Part shown: piece by piece, positions 26,553 through 35,223 of the stretch
Numbering within the stretch: position 1 is the stretch's first letter
How the letters are laid out: each line of letters begins with the position of its first letter
Translations under genes and position numbers: made by a program
NCBI GenBank assembly: GCA_036267255.1
Contig: DATAWK010000005.1
Span: 94,535-158,534, forward strand
DNA from: DATAWK01 sp036267255
GTDB taxonomy: Bacteria > Acidobacteriota > Terriglobia > Terriglobales > Acidobacteriaceae
Reading direction: 5' to 3'
Length of the DNA stretch: 64,000 nt
The notes under the pieces: model-generated
The model's database searches: none
Told to the model about the DNA's origin: nothing
What the model saw: the letters and a program-made list of their open reading frames with translations, nothing else

Positions 26553-27506
26553 CTACTTATCCGCCGGCGTCAAATGCGTTGCGCGGAACTGTTCAACACT
26601 GCTTATGAAGAGGCTTCTGTGAATCATGCGGTGACAGTTAGAGCAAAGAACCGTGAAATCGGTCCTCGGATCTAGAGTGATTCTTTGCCCACTAAGTTGA
26701 GAGATGGGTACTAAGTGATGAGCCTCTATAAAACCGTTGCCAATTTCACCATATGTCTTTTCAAAATCAAATCCGCACGCCTTGCAGGTGTGTCCATGAA
26801 TTTTTTTGGCGTTAGCAGATAACTTTCTATTTCTCTCGACTCTTTTGTGCTCTCGCAAATTTCGCAGATCTTCTTCGGCTATGCCAATCTCGTCTTCTTC
26901 GGCATCAACATGTTCAAACAAGCGTGTTTCCCGCGAAACTAGCAGCAAGTAAAGTTCGAGAAACTGAAGTAAATGCGACGAAAGTTCATCATCAGACGGT
27001 AGCTGTTCTTTTCTATAGAACTTGGCGCATATTGAGCCTTGCTCATAGAAAGCCCCAAGGCTACTTTTGGATATTACTGATAGGTCTATTGGACCGGGAA
27101 CTAGCCCTTCAGCCAGTTTTCCAAGTCGAGCAATATAGTCAGCTGCTCTTACTTGCAAGGCATGCTTGGCGTCTAAGCCGTACTGATCTCGAACAGATGT
27201 AACACCTTGGTTCAATGATAGATAAACTCCCGCGAAGTCTTCTCGGACCAAATAGACAAGGTAATACCCATCCTGTGCCGTGTCTGTAACAAGACGATCA
27301 AAGATTGCTGCCCATGGAACAGCTGCCCAGTTTCCTTGACCCGGACTCCCGTGAACTAAGTAGCGATCGTTGTCACCAATAACTGCCCTAATGGCGTCAG
27401 GTACATCCTTTCGGACGAACTCAGCCACCGCGTTACCTGCGAATGGACCGTGACATGCGACGGGGTACTCCTCTAGGAATAAACTCAGGGCTGCGTTAAG
27501 ACTCAT
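26553..27506 (-). CDS. MrcB_N (DUF3578)-HNH nuclease, candidate modification-dependent restriction enzyme
   Basis: A 317-residue two-domain protein. The N-terminal ~190 residues resemble MrcB_N/DUF3578 (GSPGQGNWAAVPWAAIFD, AQDGYYLVYLVREDFAGVYLSLNQG), a module found N-terminal to McrB-type or HNH proteins that bind modified DNA. The C-terminal ~95 residues form an HNH nuclease with CKACGFDFEK, FIEAHHLVPIS and LCSNCHRMIHR: two CxxC zinc pairs and the catalytic His pair. Such proteins cut 5-methylcytosine- or phosphorothioate-modified foreign DNA. No methyltransferase or other defence gene is adjacent. The region is distinctly more AT-rich than both neighbours, suggesting recent transfer. Specificity is unknown. 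Confidence 0.8.
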   Translation of the reverse strand: MSLNAALSLFLEEYPVACHGPFAGNAVAEFVRKDVPDAIRAVIGDNDRYLVHGSPGQGNWAAVPWAAIFDRLVTDTAQDGYYLVYLVREDFAGVYLSLNQGVTSVRDQYGLDAKHALQVRAADYIARLGKLAEGLVPGPIDLSVISKSSLGAFYEQGSICAKFYRKEQLPSDDELSSHLLQFLELYLLLVSRETRLFEHVDAEEDEIGIAEEDLRNLREHKRVERNRKLSANAKKIHGHTCKACGFDFEKTYGEIGNGFIEAHHLVPISQLSGQRITLDPRTDFTVLCSNCHRMIHRSLFISSVEQFRATHLTPADK

Positions 27507-27809
27507 ATGGCTCGCTTTAGATAGAGGTGCTGAGTCTACCTAAATTGCAGGCTAGCTTGAATTATTGCCCAAATCAAATATTCCAGGCCAGAATCAGGCT
27601 AGACGCCAAAATCTAGCGCAATCCCATGCAAATGCTGCACCCCGGGCCGTCGCATATCGGAAGAGAAAATGCGCCATATCTATGCTGATGTTTAGCATCC
27701 TGATCCAAATTTTGACCCACCCGCTAGAATCTCACCAATAGACCTCTTTCCACACACCACAACATCGACTTGACCATTACGAATCGATTGCTACGGAGAT
27801 TTTGAAGCG
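27507..27809. promoter_or_regulatory. Divergent intergenic region, HNH gene / MFS gene
   Basis: 303 bp without an ORF that I can support. It must contain the minus-strand HNH promoter and the plus-strand MFS promoter. TAGAAT (27726-27731) with TGATCC 18 nt upstream is a possible MFS promoter, weak by eye. The AT-rich half next to the HNH gene (27507-27610) shares that gene's composition, which marks the edge of the likely acquired segment. Confidence 0.3.
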
Positions 27810-29450
27810 TTGACGGACCCCCTCACACCACCGGCCACAGCCAATAGCAAGCCATCTGCCTGGGCACCCCTGCGACTGCTTTACTTCCGCAACCTGTGGA
27901 TGGCATCTTTGGTTTCCAATCTCGGTAGCTGGATGCAGGACACCGCCGGCACCTGGCTGATGACCGTGCTGACCGCCTCTCCGCTGCTGATTGCCCTGAT
28001 GCAGACTGCGGCCAGCCTGCCCGTATTGCTGCTTGGGTTCACAGCGGGAGCAACAGCCGACATCTTCGAACGCCGCCGCCTGCTCATCTTCTGGCAATCG
28101 TGGATGTTGGTCTCCGTCCTTTTGCTCAGCATTCTGACATTGGCTGGATTTATAGGTCCGTGGACACTGCTCGCGCTCACCTTCCTGCTCAACATCGGCA
28201 CCGCCATCAACAATCCTGCCTGGCAGGCCATTGTCCCGGAACTCGTTCCTCGCCACGAACTTCCCGACGCCATCTCGCTGAACAGTGCCGGCTTTAATCT
28301 GGCTCGTGCCGTGGGTCCCGCATTGGGCGGCTTGGCGATGGTGGCATTCGCCACCACAATCAAGGGCGCAGGTGCGGTTTTTCTGTTCAACTCGGCCTCG
28401 TTCGTCGCTGTGATTGCCGTCTTGTACACGTGGAAACGCACGCCGCCGATCAAATCCGCGCTCCCGGCAGAACTGATGTTCGGCTCCATGCGCGCCGGTC
28501 TGCGCTACATTCGCCATGCACCTCTGTTACAAGCGGTGTTGATTCGCGCTTTTCTATTCACCAGCTTTGTCAGTGCAATCTGGGCTCTCCTTGCCGTTGT
28601 GGCGCACCAGATATTGCATCAGGGTGCGATGGGGTACAGCATCCTGAACGGCTGCCTGGGATTGGGCGCAGTAGCGGGTGCGCTCTATCTGCCAAAGTTG
28701 CGGCAGAATTTTTCTTCCGATCAGATCGTCTCCTTCGCGCCCATGATCTGCATCGCTACGCTTGTCGTTCTGGCCTTTGTACACAGCGTGGCTCTGGTTG
28801 TCGTCACCCTGATTGCAGCTGGGTTCGCCTGGACCACAACCACGTCCACGCTCAACATCAGCGTGCAGCTCTCCGTTCCAAACTGGGTGCAGGCACGCGC
28901 GCTCGGCGTATATCAAATGATCTTCTGGGGTGGCATGGCGCTGGGCAGTGCGATTTGGGGTTCCATCGCGGAACATTTCTCCACATCCTGGTCCCTGTTG
29001 GTCGCCGCCATCGGTCTGCTCTGCAGTCTGCCTCTGGCACATCGCTTCCATCTGCTGCAGGGGGAGCCTCCGGACATGAATCCTTACGCGCTCAACCGGC
29101 CCGCGCCACAAGTGCTCATCGAACCGCATCCGAAAGATGGTCCCGTCATGGTCACCATCGAATACCGTATCCCTGCGGAAAATTATGACAAGTTCACCCA
29201 CTGCGTCCACAAATTAAAAGAGGTACGGTTGCGTGACGGAGCCTTCCGCTGGGGCATCTATCAGGATGTGGGCAATCCCGAGCGCTTCGTCGAGAATTTT
29301 GTTGTGGAATCCTGGCTTGAGTTTTTACGCGAACGTGAACGCATGACCGTCGCCGATCGCGCCACCCGCGATTACGTCTGGAGTTTGCATGCAGGGGATG
29401 CCCCGCCAGCCATTTCCTACATGCTGTATGCAAGAGAACGGGCTACCTAG
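27810..29450 (+). CDS. MFS exporter (MFS_3/EntS-like) with extra C-terminal domain
   Basis: A 546-residue protein. Residues ~15-415 form a 12-helix major facilitator domain of the MFS_3 (EntS/transmembrane secretion effector) group: LYFRNLWMASLVSNLGSWMQD at the first helix and GATADIFERRRLL in the 2-3 loop motif A. The last ~125 residues are soluble, with VMVTIEYRIPAENYDKFTHCV, FRWGIYQDVGNPERFVENFVVESWLEFLRERER, resembling an antibiotic-biosynthesis-monooxygenase-type dimeric alpha/beta barrel. The start is TTG 27810 with GGAGAT 9 nt upstream. Export of small molecules is inferred from the family; substrate unknown. The fusion recurs in this family as I recall it, but its role is unclear. Confidence 0.88.
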   Translation: MTDPLTPPATANSKPSAWAPLRLLYFRNLWMASLVSNLGSWMQDTAGTWLMTVLTASPLLIALMQTAASLPVLLLGFTAGATADIFERRRLLIFWQSWMLVSVLLLSILTLAGFIGPWTLLALTFLLNIGTAINNPAWQAIVPELVPRHELPDAISLNSAGFNLARAVGPALGGLAMVAFATTIKGAGAVFLFNSASFVAVIAVLYTWKRTPPIKSALPAELMFGSMRAGLRYIRHAPLLQAVLIRAFLFTSFVSAIWALLAVVAHQILHQGAMGYSILNGCLGLGAVAGALYLPKLRQNFSSDQIVSFAPMICIATLVVLAFVHSVALVVVTLIAAGFAWTTTTSTLNISVQLSVPNWVQARALGVYQMIFWGGMALGSAIWGSIAEHFSTSWSLLVAAIGLLCSLPLAHRFHLLQGEPPDMNPYALNRPAPQVLIEPHPKDGPVMVTIEYRIPAENYDKFTHCVHKLKEVRLRDGAFRWGIYQDVGNPERFVENFVVESWLEFLRERERMTVADRATRDYVWSLHAGDAPPAISYMLYARERAT

Positions 29451-29544
29451 CTGTGGCGCGGATGTTTCGAACAAATCGCGAAGCGCACCTTGTATCTTCC
29501 GCTCCGTCGCTTCCGGGACATGCGTTGCATATCCATCGCCTGGC

Positions 29545-31179
29545 CTAGATCACAACGGCTTCCTGGTATTCGCCAAACACACCTCGCAGTGTGGTTGCCA
29601 CTTCGCCCACCGTCGCATAGCTTTCGACGGCTGCCAGAATCGCCGGCATCAGGTTCTGCCCGCTGCGCGCGGTATCTTCTACCTGCCGGATCGCTGCCTG
29701 CCACGTCACCGCATCCCTGCGTTGACGCAGCGCGCGTAGCCGCTCTACCTGCTTGCGCTCCAGTTCTTCGTCCACCCGCTGGATCGGAATCGGCGTCTCT
29801 ATCTCGCGTGTAAATTCGTTCACGCCCACCACAATGGCTTCGCGGGAGTCTACAGCGCGCTGATATTCGTACGCGGCATTCTGGATCTCCTGTTGCACAT
29901 AGCCCTGCTCAATGGCCCGCAGCATACCGCCCATCGCGTCGATCTTGCGTAGATACTCCGTGGCGCGCAGGTCAATCTCGTCCGTCAATGCTTCGATGCA
30001 ATACGAACCAGCCACCGGATCGACCGTCTGCGCCACACCGGATTCGTACGCCAGCACCTGCTGTGTGCGTAGCGCAATGCGTGCCGCCTCTTCCGTCGGC
30101 AATGCCAGAGCCTCGTCATAGCCATTGGTGTGCAGCGATTGCGTCCCACCCAGCACGGCAGCCATGGCCTCAACTGCCGTGCGCACGATGTTGTTCTCCG
30201 GCTGCTGCGCCGTCAACGTGGAACCCGCCGTCTGCGTGTGGAACCGCAGCATCCAGGATCGCGGATTCTTCGCACCAAATTCCTCACGCATAATGCGTGC
30301 CCACATGCGACGGGCCGCGCGAAACTTGGCAATCTCCTCAAGAAAATTACTGTGCGCGTTAAAAAAGAAGGACAGCCGCGGTGCAAACTGGTCTACATCC
30401 AGCCCTGCCTTCACTGCCGCCTGCACATAGGTACGCCCGTTGGCCAGCGTAAAGGCCGCCTCCTGCACTGCAGTCGAACCAGCCTCGCGCATGTGATAAC
30501 CGGAGATGGAAATCGTGTTCCACTCCGGAACATGTTCGCCCGCCCACGCGAACATGTCCGTGATGATGCGCATGGCATGCGGCACTGGATAGATGTACGT
30601 ACCGCGCGCAATATATTCCTTCAGAATGTCGTTCTGTACTGTGCCGGAGAGCTTACGCACATCCGCCCCTGTGCGCTTGGCTATGGCCACATACAGCGCC
30701 AGCAGAATGCTGGCCGTAGCGTTGATCGTCATCGATGTCGAAATCGTATCGAGTGGGATGCCCTCGAAGAGCCGCTCCATGTCCTCCATCGAATCAATGG
30801 CGACGCCAACCTTGCCGACCTCGCCAAGCGCCATCGGGTCATCGGAGTCATACCCGATCTGCGTTGGCAAATCGAAGGCCACCGACAATCCCGCCGTTCC
30901 GTTCGCCAGCAAAAATTTATAGCGACGATTGCTCTCGTCAGCATCGCCCATCCCGGCATACTGGCGCATCGTCCATAGACGACCTCGGTACATGGTCGGC
31001 TGGATGCCGCGCACAAACGGGTAGACACCTGGAAATCCGATGGCTTCTTCCGTTTCTGCGGCTGTTTTCTCCGTCGCCGTATAGACCGGCTCAACGGAAA
31101 TATCAGAAGAGGTCGTCACGCGCGACAAACCGTCGTCGTGCGTCCCGGACGTTGTTCGTGATGTCTTCTGGTCGGCCAC
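29545..31179 (-). CDS. Methylmalonyl-CoA mutase, catalytic (large) subunit without B12 domain
   Basis: About 544 residues. It interconverts methylmalonyl-CoA and succinyl-CoA with adenosylcobalamin. The CoA-binding TIM barrel is complete: GIQPTMYRGRLWTMRQYAG, LSVAFDLPTQIGYDSDD, SMTINATA, QNDILKEYIARGTY, ISGYHMREAGST, RFHTQTAGSTLTAQQP, NIVRTAVEAMAAVLGGTQSLHTN. The protein ends shortly after LMPAILAAVESYATVGEV, so the C-terminal B12-binding domain must come from a separate small subunit not in the window. GTG 31179 follows AAAAGGA at good spacing; ATG 31218 is the alternative. It is downstream of a small membrane protein on the same strand. Confidence 0.93.
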   Translation of the reverse strand: MADQKTSRTTSGTHDDGLSRVTTSSDISVEPVYTATEKTAAETEEAIGFPGVYPFVRGIQPTMYRGRLWTMRQYAGMGDADESNRRYKFLLANGTAGLSVAFDLPTQIGYDSDDPMALGEVGKVGVAIDSMEDMERLFEGIPLDTISTSMTINATASILLALYVAIAKRTGADVRKLSGTVQNDILKEYIARGTYIYPVPHAMRIITDMFAWAGEHVPEWNTISISGYHMREAGSTAVQEAAFTLANGRTYVQAAVKAGLDVDQFAPRLSFFFNAHSNFLEEIAKFRAARRMWARIMREEFGAKNPRSWMLRFHTQTAGSTLTAQQPENNIVRTAVEAMAAVLGGTQSLHTNGYDEALALPTEEAARIALRTQQVLAYESGVAQTVDPVAGSYCIEALTDEIDLRATEYLRKIDAMGGMLRAIEQGYVQQEIQNAAYEYQRAVDSREAIVVGVNEFTREIETPIPIQRVDEELERKQVERLRALRQRRDAVTWQAAIRQVEDTARSGQNLMPAILAAVESYATVGEVATTLRGVFGEYQEAVVI

Positions 31180-31222
31180 GACATTCCTTTTGCTGACAAT
31201 ATCTTGTTCACCCCACAAACAG

Positions 31223-31603
31223 TCAGTGTGGTTTGCGCGTGGAAGCCAAGAATGCGCTGACCGAAAAATAGGTAAACAGGACGGTCATCCCCAGATACAA
31301 CATAAAGTGCTCGTGCTCGGCTCCGCTGCGATAGGCAGAATGCACTCGCCACATCCCCTGCGCAAAAAAAAGCGCGAACAGCGCAAAGAAAACCCCTGTG
31401 ATTTCGTGCCACAACATGCGTCCGGCATGTCCCAGCCGCTTCCAGAAAGGCTTGCTTGCACGCCTGCCGCCCTGGACCATGACGCGTCCTTGCGCCGCAT
31501 ACTGCGGAGCTTTCTCTTGCGCAGCCTCAGCCTGCCTGCGCAAACGCGCCGCGGCCATGCGTGTTCCGCGTCCCAGCTTGCGACCTAAAGTAACGTATCC
31601 CAC
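31223..31603 (-). CDS. Small membrane protein of unknown function
   Basis: 126 residues: a basic, Ala/Arg-rich N-terminal ~60 residues (RMAAARLRRQAEAAQEKAPQY) and two hydrophobic helices (ITGVFFALFALFFAQGMW; FMLYLGMTVLFTYFSVSAFL), giving a likely two-pass inner-membrane protein with its basic arm in the cytoplasm. No family recognised. It lies immediately upstream of the methylmalonyl-CoA mutase gene on the same strand (5-44 bp depending on the mutase start), so they are probably co-transcribed. A functional link is not evident. Confidence 0.65.
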   Translation of the reverse strand: MGYVTLGRKLGRGTRMAAARLRRQAEAAQEKAPQYAAQGRVMVQGGRRASKPFWKRLGHAGRMLWHEITGVFFALFALFFAQGMWRVHSAYRSGAEHEHFMLYLGMTVLFTYFSVSAFLASTRKPH

Positions 31604-31720
31604 GACAGAAAAGTGTAGCAGTCTCGGGTTTCACGTTGCTGTGTTTCGCAATCGGCAGTAAGGTAGGAGAAACGCGGCGGGAAAACGGGAGCCAGCATCC
31701 GCACCGCGGGGAGGCGGATT

Positions 31721-32056
31721 TTGAATTCCAAATTGCGCAACCTGATTCAACAATTAGGCGAAGCGATCCAGGAAACAGTTGCAGATTCGGAACATATTGC
31801 GGGCGTTGTACGCAACATCCGCGACGAGGGCTTTGATGTTCTTCTCATGCTGGAGGCGACCATCGGGCTCAACGAAGTCGACCAGGCAACCACAGAACCT
31901 GCAGCGGCGCAGGACACGCAGTCTGGCGAGAGCAAAGGACCATTCACCGCGCAGGACCTTCACTTTTTACAATCCCTGCGCATCCGGATGGACAACGACC
32001 CGGATCGTACGGATCCGAACGGCCTGTACCCGGAAGGAAATGAAGGCAACAGCTAG
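31721..32056 (+). CDS. Small acidic protein of unknown function
   Basis: 111 residues starting at TTG 31721, with a very good GGAGG 6 nt upstream. An N-terminal helical part (LIQQLGEAIQETVADSEHIAGVVRNIRDEGFDVLLMLEATIGL) is followed by a polar linker and a conserved-looking tail (FTAQDLHFLQSLRIRMD). Soluble, acidic, no family recognised. It precedes glgC by 112 bp on the same strand and may share its transcript. Confidence 0.65.
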   Translation: MNSKLRNLIQQLGEAIQETVADSEHIAGVVRNIRDEGFDVLLMLEATIGLNEVDQATTEPAAAQDTQSGESKGPFTAQDLHFLQSLRIRMDNDPDRTDPNGLYPEGNEGNS

Positions 32057-32168
32057 GCAACACATGGTGTAGTTCCGCGACTCATACACTGTGTGATAGC
32101 ATCTGCCGGTTGCGAAGACACCGCTCTTCGCGCAACGCAAATCTGCAGATCAGGAGCGTGAACCAGGG

Positions 32169-33428
32169 ATGCTGGAAATGAAAGATACGCTAGGCGTTCT
32201 GTTGGCCGGTGGCGCTGGTGAACGCCTTTTCCCTTTGACACGCGATCGTGCCAAGCCAGCCGTTCCCTTCGGCGGTCAGTACCGCATTATCGACATCACG
32301 CTATCGAACTGCATCAACTCCGACCTGCGACGTATTTACATCCTGACGCAGTACAAAGCCCTTTCGCTGAACCGTCACATTCGTGAAGGCTGGGGATCGG
32401 CTGTGGCCAATGAACTCGGCGAGTTCATTGAAATCCTTCCACCCATGCAGCGTGTCAGCGCCAACTGGTACATGGGCACTGCCGACGCCGTGTATCAGAA
32501 CATTTATTCCATCGGCGCCGAACAGCCCAAGTACGTGCTCATCCTCTCCGGCGATCACATCTACAAGATGAACTATGGCCGCATGATGCAGCAACATGTC
32601 GATTCCGGCGCGGACGTCACCCTGGCCACACTGGCCATTGATCCCTCCGAGGTGGCCCGCTTTGGCGTAGTCGAAGTTGCTCACAACGGCGAGGTCGTCG
32701 GTTTTCAGGAAAAACCCCAGTCAACGGAGATTCGCTCGCCGTTTAATCCAGCGATGGTCGATGCGTCGATGGGCATCTATGTCTTCAACACCGATGTCCT
32801 GTTGCCTGCCCTGATGCGCGATGCCGAAGATCCCAACTCCAAGCATGACTTCGGCCACAACATTCTGCCTAGCCTGTTGGGCAACTACAAAATGTCTGCC
32901 TTCAATTTTGTTGATGAGAACAAGCAACAGGCGCTCTACTGGCGCGACGTGGGCACGCTCGATGCCTATTTCGACGCCAACATGGATGTCGCCTCCGTCA
33001 CTCCTGTCTTCAATCTCTATGACAAAAGCTGGCCCATGCGCACGCGTGTCCGCCAGTATCCACCGGCCAAATTTGTTTTTGGTGAGCCGGGCCGGACTGG
33101 CATGGCCATCAATTCCGTCATCTCCGGCGGCTGCATCGTCTCCGGCGCCACCGTGCGCAATAGTGTGCTGTCGCAGGATGTCCGCATCAACTCTTATGCC
33201 GAGATCGACTCCAGCATCGTCTTCACGCATGTCAATATTGGCCGCCACTGCCGCATCCGGCGAGCCATCATTGACCGCGACGTGCACATTCCTGAAGGAA
33301 CCGTGATCGGCTACGACGTCAATGAAGACAAGAAAAATTATTTCGTCTCGCCTTCCGGCATTACTGTCGTCACGCGCGATTACTCGTTGTATGAAAACCC
33401 CGTAGCGCCGGACTTCATGCAATCGTGA
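32169..33428 (+). CDS. glgC: Glucose-1-phosphate adenylyltransferase (ADP-glucose pyrophosphorylase)
   Basis: A 419-residue enzyme making ADP-glucose from glucose-1-phosphate and ATP, the committed step of bacterial glycogen synthesis. N-terminal nucleotidyltransferase: VLLAGGAGERLFPLTRDRAKPAVPFGG contains the activation/ATP-binding signature; YVLILSGDHIYKMNY and FQEKP are also typical, and YWRDVGTLDAYFDANMD marks the sugar-phosphate site. The C-terminal left-handed beta-helix (SVISGGCIVSGATVRNSVLSQDVRI) is complete. Usually an allosteric tetramer. ATG 32169 is used; ATG 32178 is possible. No other glg gene is adjacent. Confidence 0.97.
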   Translation: MLEMKDTLGVLLAGGAGERLFPLTRDRAKPAVPFGGQYRIIDITLSNCINSDLRRIYILTQYKALSLNRHIREGWGSAVANELGEFIEILPPMQRVSANWYMGTADAVYQNIYSIGAEQPKYVLILSGDHIYKMNYGRMMQQHVDSGADVTLATLAIDPSEVARFGVVEVAHNGEVVGFQEKPQSTEIRSPFNPAMVDASMGIYVFNTDVLLPALMRDAEDPNSKHDFGHNILPSLLGNYKMSAFNFVDENKQQALYWRDVGTLDAYFDANMDVASVTPVFNLYDKSWPMRTRVRQYPPAKFVFGEPGRTGMAINSVISGGCIVSGATVRNSVLSQDVRINSYAEIDSSIVFTHVNIGRHCRIRRAIIDRDVHIPEGTVIGYDVNEDKKNYFVSPSGITVVTRDYSLYENPVAPDFMQS

Positions 33429-33467
33429 GAATGGCGCGATAGGTTTCCTTGCATTCAAAATTGCTCT

Positions 33468-34007
33468 CTAACCCTCCACATTTTTGACCATCCGCACTAC
33501 AGGCATCGATATACCGTCACCCAGCAGGACGTCGAACCGATCTACCTCCACGTATCCTTTCAGTCGGTAGAGTGGTACCCCGGTCAGCGTCGCTCCCATT
33601 TCAAAGTGCGTGAACCCCGCTGCGACCGCGGCATTTTCCGCAGCCTCCAGAATCAAGCTCCCAATGCCGCGCCGCGCCCAGTCGGGATGTACAAAGATGG
33701 CGCGAATCTTTGCCGCATCGTGCAAGGGATCCAGCAATGCATCCTCGCGCACCGCGTGATGATCGCCGCCAAAAAGTGTTTTTCGCTTGCTCCACCCGCC
33801 GCAACCCGCCAGCACTCCATGCTGCGCAACAACAAAATACGTGCCGTCTGCGATCAACTGGCTGTCTACGGTAAAGACCGTGCGCAATGCGGCCTCCATT
33901 TGCGCCGGCGACGAATCCTGTGCCTGCAATCCACGCACCGATGCAGCAATCAATGACCGCAACTCGGGAATATCCGCAGAAGTTGCCAGGCGAAGTTGGC
34001 CGGTCAT
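33468..34007 (-). CDS. GNAT-family N-acetyltransferase
   Basis: A 179-residue acetyl-CoA-dependent acyltransferase. It has the GNAT core: ATSADIPELRSLIAAS at the N-terminus, AKIRAIFVHPDWARRGIGSLILEAAENAA with the R/QxxGxG/A pyrophosphate-binding loop (RRGIGS), and MGATLTGVPLYRLKGYVE near the end. GCGGWSKRKTLFGGDHHAVREDALLDP lies between, typical of the subgroup once annotated as PhnO-like. Convergent with glgC, monocistronic. Substrate unknown; the family acts on amines, aminoglycosides or protein N-termini. Confidence 0.88.
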   Translation of the reverse strand: MTGQLRLATSADIPELRSLIAASVRGLQAQDSSPAQMEAALRTVFTVDSQLIADGTYFVVAQHGVLAGCGGWSKRKTLFGGDHHAVREDALLDPLHDAAKIRAIFVHPDWARRGIGSLILEAAENAAVAAGFTHFEMGATLTGVPLYRLKGYVEVDRFDVLLGDGISMPVVRMVKNVEG

Positions 34008-34182
34008 AGAAATTTCATTCTCGGTAGGAAGTATCCTTGTTTCACTTCACTTGGTTTCATTTCACTTGCTCCATTGCTGTGTGATCCGCGTATAGTGTGG
34101 AAAATGTTTCCCTGGCACCCGTATTATCGCTGACATCACCGGATTGCCATAAAGATCGTCGGATCACGAGGTTTTGCATTAC

Positions 34183-34896
34183 ATGGAACGCATTCACAAG
34201 CAGGAATTGTTGGACATGGATGATGGTTCGCCCGAAGATGTCGCCTGCTCTCTACGATCTTTGTGCTGGATCAATCGTCTCTTCGGCGGCAACCGCATGC
34301 ATAAGCGAATGCTGCTGCATGTCCAGCGCTCGCGTCCCATGCGCAAGCTGGATATTCTCGAGGTGGCAGCAGGATATGCCACGGTGCTGCAATCCGCAGC
34401 AAAAAAACTGATCAGGCAGAATGTCGAGCTGCGCATTCTGCTGCTCGATCGCAGCGCCCAACACTTACCGAAGCTCTCCCAGTGGGATGCTTCCCTTCCC
34501 AAACCAACCTTGATCCACGGTGATGCGCTCCAGATACCTCTGCCCGACCAAAGCGTGGATATCGTTTCCTGCTGCCTTTTTTTTCATCATCTGGACGAAA
34601 CAGAAGCGCTTGCCTTTTTGAAGGAAGCCCTCCGTGTCTCACGCGTAGCCGTCCTCATCAATGATCTGGAGCGAGGACGGATTCACTATCTGCTCTCCCG
34701 CCTCGCCGGCATGGTGGACCCCAGCCGGTTCAATAAGCAGGATGGGCCAGCCTCCGTGCAAAAGGCATATACCCGCGCGGAGCTTCGCAGTCTGCTGGCA
34801 GCTACGGGATGCGATTATTCTGTGCAGCGTGGCTTTCTTTATCGTCTGGGCGCAATCGCTTGGCAATCAAAGCCTCAAACACCCGCCTCAGCATAA
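34183..34896 (+). CDS. SAM-dependent class I methyltransferase
   Basis: About 237 residues with a Rossmann methyltransferase fold: motif I is degenerate (LDILEVAAGYATVLQSAAKK rather than GxGxG), the acidic end of beta-2 is LLLDRS, motif III reads LIHGDALQIPLPDQSVDIVSCCLFFHHLDE and motif V is ALRVSRVAVLINDLER. HLLSRLAGM-type helical cap residues follow. It resembles methyltransferases found with type III polyketide or quinone pathways, but no such genes are near. ATG 34183 has GAGG 11 nt upstream; TTG 34174 is too close to it. Substrate unknown. Confidence 0.8.
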   Translation: MERIHKQELLDMDDGSPEDVACSLRSLCWINRLFGGNRMHKRMLLHVQRSRPMRKLDILEVAAGYATVLQSAAKKLIRQNVELRILLLDRSAQHLPKLSQWDASLPKPTLIHGDALQIPLPDQSVDIVSCCLFFHHLDETEALAFLKEALRVSRVAVLINDLERGRIHYLLSRLAGMVDPSRFNKQDGPASVQKAYTRAELRSLLAATGCDYSVQRGFLYRLGAIAWQSKPQTPASA

Positions 34897-35223
34897 GACT
34901 CAGGCATGCGTCCATCGAGTACGTTTCATCCGATTTCCTGTCTCCATGTACGCTCACTAGCTGATAGCATCATGCTGGTTCGTTGCAGACGGCAATACGG
35001 AGTGGGCGAATACGAAGCGGTAGCTTTGCTTGCATCGTGCATATGGAACTATTTGCCTGCGCTCCGCGTATGGTGAAATATGGGTTCCATCGCTTGGTCC
35101 ATGCCGTCAAAAAAGCAGGCCCTGGCCAAAACGGCGCAGGGACGAGCTACTCGCCAGAAGCAAACAGGCTCTGGCGTTTTAGAGGCTACGCGTAGTAACC
35201 CACCAGCGCCAAAGGAGCGACGT
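34897..35223 (+). promoter_or_regulatory. Leader region of the ECF sigma operon
   Basis: 327 bp with no gene I can support. An open frame extends the sigma factor upstream to ATG 35080, but that stretch is of low-complexity basic composition and lacks a ribosome binding site, so I treat it as 5' leader. The operon promoter must lie here. No clear sigma-70 or ECF (AAC...CGT-type) box stood out by eye. Confidence 0.35.

Noticed and set aside
35080..35223. 48-codon N-terminal extension of the sigma factor
   Set aside because: No ribosome binding site at its ATG, unusual composition, and a better start lies downstream.
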